Shown one piece after another: positions 22,217 through 34,243 of a DNA stretch of 64,000 bases. The stretch lies in the NCBI GenBank assembly GCA_026120185.1, contig JANUWF010001683.1:3294001-3358000 (forward strand), in the 5' to 3' direction. The notes beneath the pieces are model-generated. The model was not told the origin of the DNA and searched no databases. It was given only the letters and a program-made list of their open reading frames with translations. This DNA is from Voacanga thouarsii (lineage: Eukaryota > Streptophyta > Magnoliopsida > Gentianales > Apocynaceae). The translations under genes were made by a program, and so were the position numbers. The first letter of the stretch is position 1. Each line of letters begins with the position of its first letter.

Positions 22217-22965
22217 ATGGATTATCTTTATCTTCCAAGAAGTGTCCTCAGACACAGGAAGACAAATAGCAAAATAAGTAGGATCCCTTATGCTTCGGCT
22301 GTGGGAAGTCTTATATATTCTATACTTTGTACTAGGCCAGATATCTGCTTTGTAGTAGGCATGGTTAGTAGATATCAATCAAACCCAGGGGAAGCTCACT
22401 GGCAAACCATAAAGTATATACTTAAACATCTCAAGGAAATGAGAGATTATATGCTTGTTTATCGTGCTGATAATTTGATTCCTAATAGTTACACAGACTC
22501 AAACTGCTAGGCAGATAAAGATGAAAGAAAATCCTCTAGTAGATATGTCTTCACTTTGTTTGGAGGAGCTATTTCATGAAGAAGTATCAAGCAATCTTAC
22601 ATTGTGGATTCTACTATAGAAGCTGAGTACATTACTACTTCAGAAGCTTCTAAAGAAGCTGTGTGGCTTTGGAAGTTCCTCATAGAACTTAGAGGAGTAC
22701 TACACATGGATAGGCTGTCATCTATTGTGACAACACTGGAATGGTATCACAATGCAAGGAACTTCAAAACCATAGGATGGGCAAGCACATAAAGAGGAAG
22801 TATCACCTTATCCGGGAGTTCATCGAGAAATGGGAGATTGTTGGCAATCAGATTTCCTTTGTCAACAATCTGGCAGATCCCTTTATAAAGCCTTTGATAG
22901 AAAAGGTGTTTCGCAGACACTTAGATGTCATATGGGTAGGCACTTATGGACTTTCTTAGTCTTAG
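22217..22965 (+). pseudogene. Copia-C RNase H remnant
   Basis: The frame 22217-22510 reads YASAVGSLIYSILCTRPDIC and ends with the RNase H segment SYTDSNC. The next piece (22604-22792) has STIEAEYITTSEASKEAVWL, the second catalytic region. The C-terminal end NNLADPFIKPL lies at about 22863-22895 in another frame. Two stops and one or more frame shifts separate the pieces. Confidence 0.87.
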
Positions 22966-22969
22966 TAGT

Positions 22970-22982
22970 GAAAGTGGGAGAT
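22970..22982 (+). promoter_or_regulatory. Polypurine tract of Copia-C
   Basis: GAAAGTGGGAGAT lies directly before the LTR start TGTTGAAAAGTATGCCC. Confidence 0.85.
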
Positions 22983-24350
22983 TGTTGAAAAGTATGCCCT
23001 CAAAGAATATGTATTATGTGTAAACATATTGCAATAAAATATTTATTCATTCAATTTAGTTTGTTTCTTATATTATTGCACATTTAAAGGTCCAAGTATG
23101 ATAAGTAATAGTCTATGCATTGGGTCGTTCTTCACAGTAAGGTATAGACCATAGGTACTTGCTATACAAGAAAAACTGAGTTCTTAGTTGTTTGATAGAA
23201 CTGTGCATTTCATCAAGGTAAACCTATTATACCTTGATTTCCAATGAGGAATGGTTTACCTTAAATCAGTGGGTAGTTCACTCACATCATAGGCATAAGC
23301 ATATTTTGAATACGTAGAACTAGACCTGTAGTAGTGGTCTATCTTAAAGTACTATAATTAAAGAGACCAGACTATTACTACTACAGCATGGACGGATACC
23401 TTCATACTTGAGTATGAGTTGGTGGTCTAACAAAGCTAGAGTTTTGTACTTTGACGTATGTTGGGTGAGATTTCTTTTGTGAAATCAATATCTTTGTACG
23501 TTGGGTGTTTTACTCTAGTTAGTTAAGACAGACTCGTGGAACAGAGTTTCTATACTTTACTTAGTGAAGTTAAATCACCCCTTGTGATTGTCCAGGATAA
23601 TCTAATGATCCAGGACCTAGGAATGTACTCTAGAATGTGTGTTTTTGGGTAGCTTTCAATGATAAGCAAGTACGTTCGAGTGAGTCATGGATTATTGGAC
23701 TAGAGATATAAGGATGGTAGATGTCTTTGAGATGTGTGATAGTACATTTATCCTGTCTCATTGATGGGTGTTACGTAGAGGGATATTTCGGTCATTTCAC
23801 CTGTAGGTTGGAGACATTGCTTTATCAATATTATTTTTGGGGTCAATATTTTCATATAGTGATAAATGGAGATATTTAAAATGATAAAATGTAGCTATTT
23901 AATGGTAAGGGCATTTTGGTCATTTTAGTAGTCATGAATAATATGTCTCTTGGTCCCCGGAGTATCTCAAGTTACCTTAGTATTATTTAGACACAATCTA
24001 AGCTTAATGGATAATTATTCAAAAGAGAATAAAATTTATTCTAAGAGTCCAATTAGAATTAATTAATTAGTCTTGAATTTTAATAAAGTCCAAAAAAATA
24101 ATTAATTAATTAAGAGAATTGAGTTGGAATAAATTAATTAATTGGGTTGATATATCTTGACATATATTAAGAGTCCAATTAGAGTTAATTAATTAATTAG
24201 TCTTAGGCAATTAATGAAGCCTAGAAAATATAATTAATCAATTAAGAGGATTGAGCCAGTCTTGGATTAGTTTTGGAGCACAACACCAAGCGCATTAGGG
24301 CTTAATGTTTTCAACCATTAGGGCTTAATGAAACCCTAAGGTTGGCCGAA
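22983..24350 (+). mobile_element. Copia-C 3' LTR, interrupted by Gyp-B
   Basis: The LTR opens TGTTGAAAAGTATGCCC and runs 1368 bp to GGTTGGCCGAA. There Gyp-B begins. The 5' LTR fragment shows that the missing last 444 bp correspond to 16070-16513. The five bases before the break, CCGAA, should be repeated where this LTR resumes, which lies right of the window. Confidence 0.88.
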
Positions 24351-26679
24351 TGTAATGCCCTGTATTTTATCTTCAAATGGCTACTATTTATTATAGGATG
24401 AGAATTTGTATCAATGACCAGAACAAAAGTTGATCGGTGTAATGAGATAAATATTTTGGTATAATAATATTTTGTTGGGACCTGTATGTAATTATTGGAT
24501 TTGTTCTGCTCGTACCCTAAATCTTCGGAAGGCTATTATTATTAATAAAATAAGAATTTGAGGCTATGTTGAGAATGAAAATTGATCAGGGTGATGAAAC
24601 ACAATGTTGATGTGAATTATGCTATCTGGGTTATAGGGGGCATTTTTGTCATTTTAACCATGCCCACGACTTTGATAGCGAATTTGACCAAATAGAGAAG
24701 GAATTGAAGAATTTAAGTATTACCAATGGATTCAGTAGAATTTTTGGAGTTGAATGGTGAGATAAAATATTTTTTCGTTTCGGACTTGATTTTAGTTATT
24801 TCTAAAGAAAATAGGAAATCGCGATTAAAAATGGTGCGTGTGGCATTTTGTGATTGGTAGCCCATGGACATCTGTCAATTTAAGAGTGCGTGAAGGATTC
24901 ATGCAAGGTGCATGGAATTAAAGAATTACAAAATAAATGAAGAATGATATGTAATTTTGTAATTGGAACACATCATTTGTGGTCCTTTAGATTAAGGTCT
25001 TGTGCATTGTGATTAGCTAATACATAGACCTTGAGAAGGTGATTGAATGGCTGAAATTTGGCCAAGGAATCGGCAGCCATGCAAGAAGAAATGATGGAAA
25101 ATTTTGAGAAGGAAAATAGGTGGTTGGTGTGTAAAAATTTCATTGGAACACACCTACATGAATTCCACCATATATTTAATTGATTTAAAATATTCTTGGC
25201 CAAGATTTGATGATAAATGGTGGTGAGAAGGGGCTATTATACAGCCTGAATTTTGGCATCAAGGAGGAAGGAAAACCAAGAGAAAAAGAGATTAAACAAG
25301 AGAGAGAGAAAAAGGCTAGTGTGTGTTCTATGTGAGTTTGAGAAGTTCTTGGAGCAAAATCACTTCAAATAGCCTCAAATACAAGGTAAAAGCTCAACTT
25401 ACTTGAGTTAAAGTTGTTGTGATGATTATGTTGATACGAATTTTAGCATAAAAATATGATTTTCATGTCTTGATTTTTTATCAAAGCTAGGGTTTGCGAC
25501 TTTTGTGTATGAACCTTATATATGCTCATGTGTGTGTCGGCTGCCTAAGGGTTTTTGAATGATGTTTTTTTGTGAAGAAGAACTGAATAATTTTGGTATT
25601 ATGAAGGGTTGTTTTCGGTTGAAGAGATGATGACCAAAGTAGAATAAAAATAGAATTTACTTGGTTGGGAAAAATGAATTATGATAGCTTTTGATTAGAA
25701 AAAGGTGAATTTGTGTTGAATAACTATGACCCTTGTGAGCTATTGGAATCTAGAAATCATATAATTAAGATGATTTGTAGAAAAAATGAATAAATTAATG
25801 GTTCCAAGGTGTTAAAGGCTAGAGGAAAACAAAGGAAAGCATGAATAGTGGAATTGAAGCAAAACTACTGGGGCTTTTTTTTGCCTAGTAGCATGTCACA
25901 AGAACTAGAACTCTAGAAAGAGCTTATACATAATTAAAGTTTAGAGTCTTAGGGTTGTTTGGTATATCATGGAGCAAAATCGGAGTTGTGTATTGAAAGT
26001 TATGTGCAAAACAAAATCATGTGTCAAGTAGTGAAATTCCAAAAAATTAGTCCGAAAATGGATGAACTTAAGGATGATTAATAATGTGATTTTGGATGAA
26101 ATGAAAGTGAATTATGAAGTGAATCCCCTATATATGAAGGGAGAAAGTATATGGAAAAAGGAAAATGAAATAATTGATCAAACGGCGAAAAACAACGTGA
26201 ACGAAAGTTGAACGTATTCCTTAACTGTCGGTTAAACCTCAGTTGGATGTTAGCTACCCGTCGGACACATCGGCTATTTTTCGGCCAAACACGATTTGAC
26301 CCAAAAATGATATTTGGTGTAGGTTTATTGGTAAACGGCCAATGATTCATTGAAAATGATAGAAATGGGGGACCAACGGCTATGAATGAAAAAAGTTTAG
26401 TTAGGACACGAGGTGCGTCCCTTTGATTTCTAAAACCTTTTGAAAGCTAGTGTGCCATACTTTTGCATGAAATGCTATATTTTATATCATTTTGGAAATC
26501 TTTGAATATATTTAAGGTTTATCTGAGTAAGAATTGTTTTACAGCATTTTTTTATGCCATTTTGGGCTCGAATGAACTTCATAATTGGCTTGGAAACCTT
26601 AATGGATGATTAAAGCATGAATTTTGTGAATTTAGACCTTTTTAGATTAAATACTTGGAATTTTTGAAAAATGGTAAAT

Positions 26680-27065
26680 TTTGGAATCGGGTATTCATAA
26701 ATTGACTGGAATGCCCTTATTAGAACATTTTTTTTATGGAAATGTGTTTGGAAACATTGAATTTAATCCTCTTTTGGGATTAAAATTCTAGATTTCTTAA
26801 AATGAGTTTCTTTTGGAGTCGCGTATTTGGAAAATGATCCAAATATCCTTATTGGAATATTTTATGAAAACATTTGGAATCGGGTATTCGGTAAATGATC
26901 GAAATATCATTTTTGGAACTCTTGTGAACACTTTTCAAATCGGTTAAGGTCAAGATGACCCGAATACCCTTGGAAAGGCTTTTGGAATCGAGCATAGGTA
27001 AAATGATCTGAATGCCCTTGGAAATGACTTTTGTGATTGAGTACGGGCAAAATGACCTGAATACT
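26680..27065 (+). repeat. Degenerate 45-70 bp tandem array in the Gyp-B LTR
   Basis: About six units share GGAATCGGGTATTCG, then AAATGA.C.GAATA, then CCTTATTGGAA. The same array is at about 44219-44600 and 60700-60930, with different unit numbers and wear. Confidence 0.75.
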
Positions 27066-27512
27066 CCTGGAAACTTATTTTGATGTGTGAAAAAAACTCT
27101 TTACCTTGTTTTGACACAGGTTTGAAAAATAATCTCTCGTGATGAGATTAACTTTTGAAAAGTAACATTTTGAGCTCGAAAATTATTTTATTGGCCTGAT
27201 GTGCCTATGGAATGAATTGATTGACCCTGCAGAGCTTATAGGAATTATGATCTGACGTGCAAATCAATGGGATCAAATTCTGGAAAATGTTATTTTGCCC
27301 CAAAAATGTTTGTTTTGAAAATCCTACGGGATCAGATAACCCTCTGGCTTGATCAGTTAGAAGGGGTTTGCATTGATAACGTTGAGTACTCAGCAAAGAT
27401 TTTGATCTTTGTACTAGCCTACGTTAGAGTTAGACTGCCCTAGTAACTTGGCCTAATTCTAGAGATTGTCTTATTTTGAATGGGGTGACAGGATATTGAG
27501 ATGAGTCGTCTT

Positions 27513-27650
27513 GGCTTATAGTGAGTAAGGTTGGTATGGGGACCCCTGGCTTATGGTGAGTAAGATTGGTACGAAGATCTGGGCTTATGGTGACTAAGAT
27601 TAGTATGGGGACCTCTGGCTTATGGTGATTAAGGTTGGTAAGAGTGTGCT
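27513..27650 (+). repeat. 35-bp tandem array in the Gyp-B LTR
   Basis: Four units start GGCTTATGGTGAGTAAG and contain TTGGTATGGGGACC. The same array recurs at 45039-45172 in the 3' LTR. It is only a trace in the solo LTR near 61280. Confidence 0.85.
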
Positions 27651-28350
27651 GCGGTACACTAGGTATGCTGCGGTATACCTGAGTAGAAGTACGCTAAGGT
27701 AGACTTATTCCGGCAACGCACGGATTGAGTACTGGAGGTTGCAGTCTTAGTACAATGATACATGGCGCCAAAGGCAAGGACTGCGGGACTTGCATACAGG
27801 CTGACCTTCTGTTGGAGAAATGCTTGTGATTTGAAAATTGGGGTAATGTTTGAAATTAAAATACCATTTTTTAAAAATAATTTAGTTCTGAATAAAATCT
27901 TCTTTAGAGAGTTTTATAATTGTTTCCAATAAACAAATGATATTCTATTCCACAAAATTTTTATATACTCTATCTTTTTACTAAAGCACTAGCATACACG
28001 GGACTCATTGGGTGATTTTTCAAACACACGTGTCTTATATCTTACCTTTTTGTAGGATCTGGAATTGAGTAGAACTACGGATAGAAGGATGACACCACAA
28101 TAATAGTAGTTTAGGTCTGAACGTTTCCCTTTTGATAATGTGTCTTATTACTGATGTGATGCAAAAATTTTCACGTATGAGATTTTCTATTATATGTGTG
28201 TATGTAACTATTCGTATGGGTTATCGTATGGATTTGGACCATGTATACTATGTTATTTTCGTTGTAAAATCCCTTTGTCTAGGAAATTGGACTGGCTAAC
28301 ACTTGGTATTGATATGCTTCCACTGTTACCTTTAGTATGGATATTACAAT

Positions 28351-28362
28351 TGGTATTAGAGT
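28351..28362 (+). promoter_or_regulatory. Primer binding site of Gyp-B, altered
   Basis: TGGTATTAGAGT follows the LTR end TATTACA after two bases. It differs from the tRNA-iMet complement TGGTATCAGAGC by two C to T changes. Confidence 0.82.
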
Positions 28363-28735
28363 CTAGTTTTATAGAACTATGGTATTGTCAATTGGATTGG
28401 TGTTATAGGGATTGATAGAACTCTTTCATTGTAGAGGTACGACGGATAGGAGTGATAAGGGCAAGCGCCCAATAAAGGAGCGCAGTGATAAAGAGAAGAA
28501 ATAAATGAGTGAGAGCTTGGGTGTGAAGAAATTTGTAAAGATTAGGATGATCTATTGAGCAGGTGTGCCAGGATATTTTCTTCTGACAGGACTTGTCTTG
28601 GCTGCCGTAATGCAACCTGTCTCACTAGGAGCTTATTTGACCTGGCAGTACTTATTGTTACTCCATTTGTGTGAGACTTTAGTGTGGAGGGGATACCTAC
28701 CCCCAAGAGGACACCGTCACCGCATGAGGAGGTAG

Positions 28736-29104
28736 GTGACGACTGATGAGATTGACAATGATATTGAGCCACACTATCAAGATAATGATGACGAGGAGGA
28801 TAGTATTCTCGATGGTATAGTATTGTCTGAGGATGATGAGGAGGTATTCGGTGAGGATGTACCGGGAGTACTTGAGGAGGAGATGCCAGGTTTGGAGGTT
28901 ACAGAGGCAGGAGAGGATCAGGAGGTACTTAAGATGGAGGTACCTGTGGTTGAGGAGCCTCAGGAGGATTTAGAGATAGACCCAAAGCTATTAGCTTGGT
29001 TACATCCAGATGCGGATGGAGATGAAGAAGTTGAGGAAGCGGAGTCTTATATAATCTCTACTAATTCAGGACCTCCCATCTTAGACAGTGATGACAATGA
29101 GTAG
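28736..29104 (+). pseudogene. Acidic reading frame in the Gyp-B leader
   Basis: An open frame of 122 codons lies between the primer site and gag. It is extremely acidic (NDEEDS, EVEEAES, many D and E). It contains PKLLAWLHPDADGDEE and ends ILDSDDNE before TAG. It has no Cys/His motif and no membrane segment. About 190 bp of T-rich sequence separate it from the gag remnant. In Gyp-D the acidic tail of the extra gag-like gene occupies a similar place, ending TDSSSE before a T-rich spacer. Homology between the two is possible but unproven. I do not recognise the family. The listed start is the first ATG of the frame. Confidence 0.45.
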
Positions 29105-29299
29105 GAGGATGAGATGTAGATATGTATAGTAGGATATGTATAGTGCGACCAGTGTATATGACTGTGTGCTTGGCACAAAAATTTTGTACTGACTTTATGA
29201 TAAATGAGAATGTATACATGTTATTATGCCCATTTTATGATTGATTTTGAGTTGTGTTACATTGTTATATTGGTAAAATCTTATGAACTTTTGGTTGAT

Positions 29300-29700
29300 C
29301 ATCGTGAACTACTCGAAATAACGCTAAGCCAATAGTGGAGGAACTGTATGTGGAAAGTCCCCACCTTGTAACTTTGGACAATCCTATGTTCCAAACCTTC
29401 TAGAAAATAGCCGGTACCATTCAACAGTTGACTGAGACTATTACTAGAGTCAATGAGAATGTTGGAATAAATGAGAATATGAGTAGGAGAAATTAAAGTG
29501 GGCTTTGAAGTATGAGTCAGAAAAGACTTGGGGACCCTGATGGTAAAAGAAAGGAAAGATGTAGGAGGAGAGGCCCGACTGAATGACAACTCTCTTTTAG
29601 ATGCTTTAATTATAGGAAGATAGGGCATGAGAGATTCAATTGTCTTCACCCTCGAAGGATAGGAGGATGAAGTCGACAGAGAAAGAAATAATTAGGGGTA
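29300..29700 (+). pseudogene. Gyp-B gag remnant without capsid core
   Basis: Translated pieces are QQLTETITRVNENVGINENM near 29420-29480, then a basic stretch, then a zinc knuckle CFNYRKIGHERFNC (about 29600-29640; the second Cys of the CCHC pattern reads Tyr). A normal gag of this type has about 200 residues of capsid between these parts, containing a W-rich segment as in the Gyp-D gags. Here it is absent, so the gag is internally deleted. Several stops are also present. Confidence 0.65.
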
Positions 29701-29759
29701 GAGGTCAGGACTAGAAGGGGAGAACCTAGGACAAGTTTCTAGCTCTAAACTTGGAACTG

Positions 29760-30287
29760 CTAAACCATAAGTGAATGTTCGAGTGGTTGCGTTGCTAAAG
29801 ACGAATAATCATGCTACAGTAGTGGAAGGAACGCTTCTTATTTTTATCATAATGCTAAAGTTTTGGTAGATCCTGGCTCTACGCATTCCTTTGTTGTCAA
29901 TTCATTTCTTGATTCTATAGGAATAAAAGGGGAAGAAACTTCATATGAAATGATTGTCAGTACCCCATTGGGAAAGAAAATGAATAGTGAGAAAGTACAT
30001 AAGGAATATAAGACTTTAGTGAGATGAATTATTAGGAGGAGATTTGATATGTTTGCCCATAGAGGATTATGATACTACCTTAGGCATGGTTTGGTTATCT
30101 CAACATCATACTCAAGTTGACTGTAGACATAAGGTAGTACATTTTCATTAGCCTGGGAGACCTATATTAGAATTTGTAGGTGAGGCTAGAAGAAAAAGTA
30201 ATTCTTTTATATCAGGACGTAAGGCCTGAAAGATGATTAAAAAAAGGGTGTACTGGGTATTTGGCTTATGTAATTTATAAGCCATGA
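29760..30287 (+). pseudogene. Gyp-B protease remnant
   Basis: VLVDPGSTHSF at 29860-29892 is the aspartic protease active site of Tekay/Del elements. MIVSTPLGKKMNSEKV and, in another frame, GGDLICLPIEDYDTTLGM follow, the regular protease landmarks. Stops and at least one frame shift break it. Confidence 0.82.
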
Positions 30288-31150
30288 GTGGTTAAAAAGC
30301 CCGAAGATGTTCTTGTTATGAATAAGTATTTAGATGTTTTTCTAGCAGAATTGAAGGAGTTACTACCAGAGAGAGAGGTAGAGTTTTCCATTGATTTAGC
30401 ACCATCGACAGAACCAGTTTCAAGGACCCCTTATAGAATGGCACCTACAGTAATACAGGAACTCAAGAAACAACTGCAGGAATTAATGGAGCAAGGGTTC
30501 ATTTAACCAAGTACTTCATCGTGGGGAGCATTTGTATTGTTTGTTAAGAAGAAAGATGGGTTATTACAGATATGTATAAATTATCAAGGGTTGAATACAA
30601 TGACATTAAAGAAAAAATATTCATTGCCTATGGTTGATGAACTATTTGATCAGTTGCAGGGAGCAAGATGTTTTTCGAAATTAGACTTGAGGCAAAGATA
30701 TTATCAAGTTCAGTTTTGGGAAGAAGACATACCAAAAACTGCATTTAACACACGACATGGGCATTTTTGAGTTTGTAGTGATGCCCTTTGGTGTTACTAA
30801 TGCTCCTGCTATTTTCATGGACTTGATGCACCAAACATTTCAGCCTTACTTAGATAATTTTGTGGTTATATTTATAGATGATATCTTGGTGTACTCTAAA
30901 GATCCTCAAGAATATGAACAATACCTTTGGAAAGCATTGGAGAAGTTAAGAGAGGCCAAATTGTATGCAAAGTTCAATAAGTGTGAGTTTTGACTACAAG
31001 AAGTAGCAGTCTTGGGACATGTGATATCCAAAGACGGAATTATAGTAGATCTTAGAAAAGTCGAAGTGGTGAGGAATTGGAAACGTCTCGAAACTCTAAC
31101 TAAAATATGAAGTTTTTTGGGATTAGTAGGATATTATCGGAAGTTTATTG
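30288..31150 (+). pseudogene. Gyp-B reverse transcriptase remnant
   Basis: The linker VFLAELKELLPEREVEFSID (from about 30335) leads to the polymerase. [38 protein letters not shown] and [18 protein letters not shown] are the conserved motifs. The catalytic FIDDILVYS (about 30868-30895) is intact. Three breaks are visible: a stop before 30508, a one-base insertion at about 30760 in the HGH(Y)EF segment, and a Trp to TGA change at about 30991 (KCEF*LQ). Confidence 0.9.
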
Positions 31151-31690
31151 AGGGATTCTCTAAGATAGCTTGACTTTTAACTCGACTCACCCAAAAGAAA
31201 GTTCCTTTACGTTTGGACCGAGAAGTGTGAGAAAAGTTTTTAGGAACTGAAAAAGAGGTTAAGCTCTGGTCTTATTTTGGTATTGCCAATGATGGACAAA
31301 CCTTATGAAGTGCACACGGATGTGCCAAATGAGGGATTGGGAGGAGAATTGATGCAAGAAAGGAAGGTGATAGCTTATATCTCTAGGAAATTGAAACCCT
31401 ATGAGAAGAATTATCCTATATATGACTTGGAGTTGGCAGCTATTATGTTTGCTCTTAAGAAGTGGGGACATTATTTGTATAGGGTTAAGTTTGAAGTCTT
31501 CACTGATCACAAAAGTTTGAAGTATGTTTTTACCCAGAAGGATTTGAACATAAGACAATGACGGTGGATGGAATTTCTGGAAGAATTTCGATGTCCAATT
31601 AAGTATCATCTTGGAAAGGTAAACACAGTAGCGGATGCCCTTAGTAGGAAGGTGAACTTATCAGCTCTTCAGCTGGCAACATTTGTAGTA
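31151..31690 (+). pseudogene. Gyp-B RNase H remnant
   Basis: The frame 31277-31561 reads [31 protein letters not shown] and [16 protein letters not shown]. The next piece (31568 on) has VNTVADALSRK. The four catalytic acidic residues (D, E, D, D) are present. Frame shifts around 31250 and one stop at 31560 interrupt it. Confidence 0.88.
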
Positions 31691-32582
31691 GATGGAGAAA
31701 TATGGTTGAGTAATATTTCTATTCAACTTTCTTTCTTACAACAACTGGAGGGAGAACAAGGTAAAGATGAAGAGTTGCAAAGGTTAGTGCAAAATAAGGC
31801 AAATAAAGGAGGAGATGAGTTTCGAAGGGACGATGGTGGAATCGTTTACTACCGGGATTGGTATTGTATCCCAAAACCATTAGCGATAAACTAAGATATT
31901 TTAACAGAAGCAGATCGGAGTAAGTATACCATCCATCCAGGAGCCGTAAAAGATGTATCAGGACTTAAAACAACATTATTAGTGGATTGGTATAAAGAAA
32001 GATATACCAGACTTTGTAGCTTGATGCTCAATTTGTCAGCAAGTGAAAGTTGATCAGCAACAACCTGGAGGGTTATTACAGCCATTGCCAACTCCATCAT
32101 GAAAATTGGATGAAATTACTATGGATTTCATTACAGGATTACCCATGGCAGTAGGACCGCGAGATACTATATAGGTGATAGTAGATTGACTGATTAAGTC
32201 CGCTCATTTCATCCCTATCAATCAACCTGATTCTTTAGAGAAGTTAAGTAAAATCTATATGGATGAAGTGATCAGATTTCATGGAGTACCTTTTAGTATT
32301 GTGTTGGATCGAGATCCTAGATTTACTTCAAAGTTTTGGACTAAAACTATAGGAGAGGTATAGGACAACCTTAAAGTTCAGCACAATAGCGTACCCACAA
32401 ACAGATGGACATACTGAACGAGTGAATGAGGTTTTGGAAGATACGTTGTGGGCTTGCGCTCTGGATTTTGGAACTAAGTGGATTGATAATTTAGCTTCTG
32501 CAGAATTTGCATACGACAATAGTTATCAATCAACCATTGGAATGGCCCCGTTTGAAGCTTTATATGGAACAAAATGTCAGTC
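31691..32582 (+). pseudogene. Gyp-B integrase, N-terminal and core part, cut by LTR-E
   Basis: The zinc-binding part is seen in broken frames between 31910 and 32060 (MYQDLKQHY, CSICQQVKV). The core starts EITMDFITGLPMA near 32115 and continues with AHFIPINQPDSLEKLSKIYM and SIVLDRDPRFTSKFW. The frame 32422-32582 gives TKWIDNLASAEFAYDNSYQS and FEALYGTKCQ, where LTR-E enters. Stops at 32175 and 32190 and a frame shift near 32360 are visible. Confidence 0.87.
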
Positions 32583-34185
32583 TGTAACACCCCATAACTT
32601 AGGCCCAATAGGGCCGGGGATGTCGTCCCGTCCAGAGGACAAGGGGTCTTTATAACTAAGTCACACAATCAAAATAATAGGATAAAAATAATACTTTAAA
32701 CTTAAAATTTATTATAATCTAAGAATGAATCCAAGAATTCCAAAATCAAATCCATAATAAAAATTATCCACTCTCAACTCCCCAAAGCACTACACAAATT
32801 AAATATCAGAAAAATCTTCCAAGGTAAGCAATATCTAGCTACTCATCTCCACAACAGGATCGACCTGAAATCATGGTAAAAAGGGTGATGAGACAAAAAT
32901 CTCAGTAAGTCTGTGTGTGCTATGAGTGTCCAGTGAAAACAGTTTATGAATGCAAAGTGTGAAACCTTCGTAAGAGAAATACTGGCAAGTAAAAAAACAA
33001 TAGTCAAAATCAAGAGTGGTGTTTTGGTTTTTCCAACCATACATGCTCAATAAAATCAACCACTCAAAAAGTGATCATGGGTTACCACACTTTGGGCCCC
33101 ATAACCAGTCAGAATGCCACACTTTGTGCAGACTGACAAAAGGTAGGTGATCAGCCTACCGGGCAAGATACTCCTCATTCTCTATACCTAAACAACCACC
33201 AGTTGTCCATTCCGGCAACACACAGTCACTTGACTGAAAAACTGCTAGCTCGGACTGGCACGACCTACTGGACTGTCATCCTAGCCAGAAAGGACTTACC
33301 CCTCAAAGGTGGCCACCTACTGAGAGACTCACTCTAACCCTTCAAAGACTAGTCCTAGCAGTCCACCCTTATTGAGTACTCAACATAACTTACCCCACTT
33401 GGGGAAACAGGAACAAAACATAGTTCTACTTGAAAATGGAAATTAAGGGTTTCCAAAGTTTTTGTTAACATCAGTTTTAGAAAGAGTTTTGAGTTTGAGT
33501 AAATCTACTTATTGATTTTCAAATAATTTGTTTGATGGAAATAAGACAGGAGACAATCCTCAATTGCCTTTACAGAAATGAGTGTCCATGCACTCTACAT
33601 TTAGCTTGCCATAATAACCATTTTGCATCAAACAGGTTTTATGCAGGAGCTTACCTAATCCTTAGCTTGAGATAAAATAAAAGTCTTCAACAGCCGACCT
33701 AACCCCGCCTGGGGTAAATATAAACTATAATCAAACGTAAGCTAAAATCCACTTTCACAATTAAAACTAGTTCAACTTACTACAACCATGCTCCTAGTGT
33801 CCCAAGCTTTAAGGCCATATAATAAATAAAAAGGGTTTATAAGTTAAGTCTAATTTGATATTTAAAACAATTAGTGTTTTGGGAAATAGGTACTAATAAG
33901 TTGAAGGTTTAAATCTTGCTAAAAATAAATTAGAGTTTATTTGATGAAGAGTCCTAGGTGGTATTAGGTAAAATAATGATTTATTAATAATTAATTGTTA
34001 GAAAATAATTGATAACTAAAATTAATTGAAAATAAATTTCAATGGGTCTTGATTGAAAGATAATAAATAAATTTTAATAGGTTTTGATTAAAAGATAATA
34101 AATTTTAATAGAATTTACGAATATAAGACTTACAAAGTTAATATTTTTATTTATTATGATTATTTATATAAAAGGCTTTATTTGA

Positions 34186-34186
<1 letters not shown>

Positions 34187-34240
<54 letters not shown>
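34187..34240. repeat. (TTA)n microsatellite
   Basis: About 18 units. The matching place in LTR-E copy 3 (near 51830) has no such run, so the expansion is specific to this copy. Confidence 0.95.

Positions 34241-34243
<3 letters not shown>

Larger units (their letters stand above)
24351..28348 (+). mobile_element. Gyp-B 5' LTR
   Basis: The 3998-bp LTR opens TGTAATGCCCTGTATTTT and ends TATGGATATTACA. It is uninterrupted and matches the 3' LTR pieces and the solo LTR at 58074-61898. It contains a GC-rich block of CGTCGG repeats (26221-26290), a tandem array around ATGACCCGAATACCC (26680-27065) and a 35-bp array (27513-27650). Confidence 0.92.
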
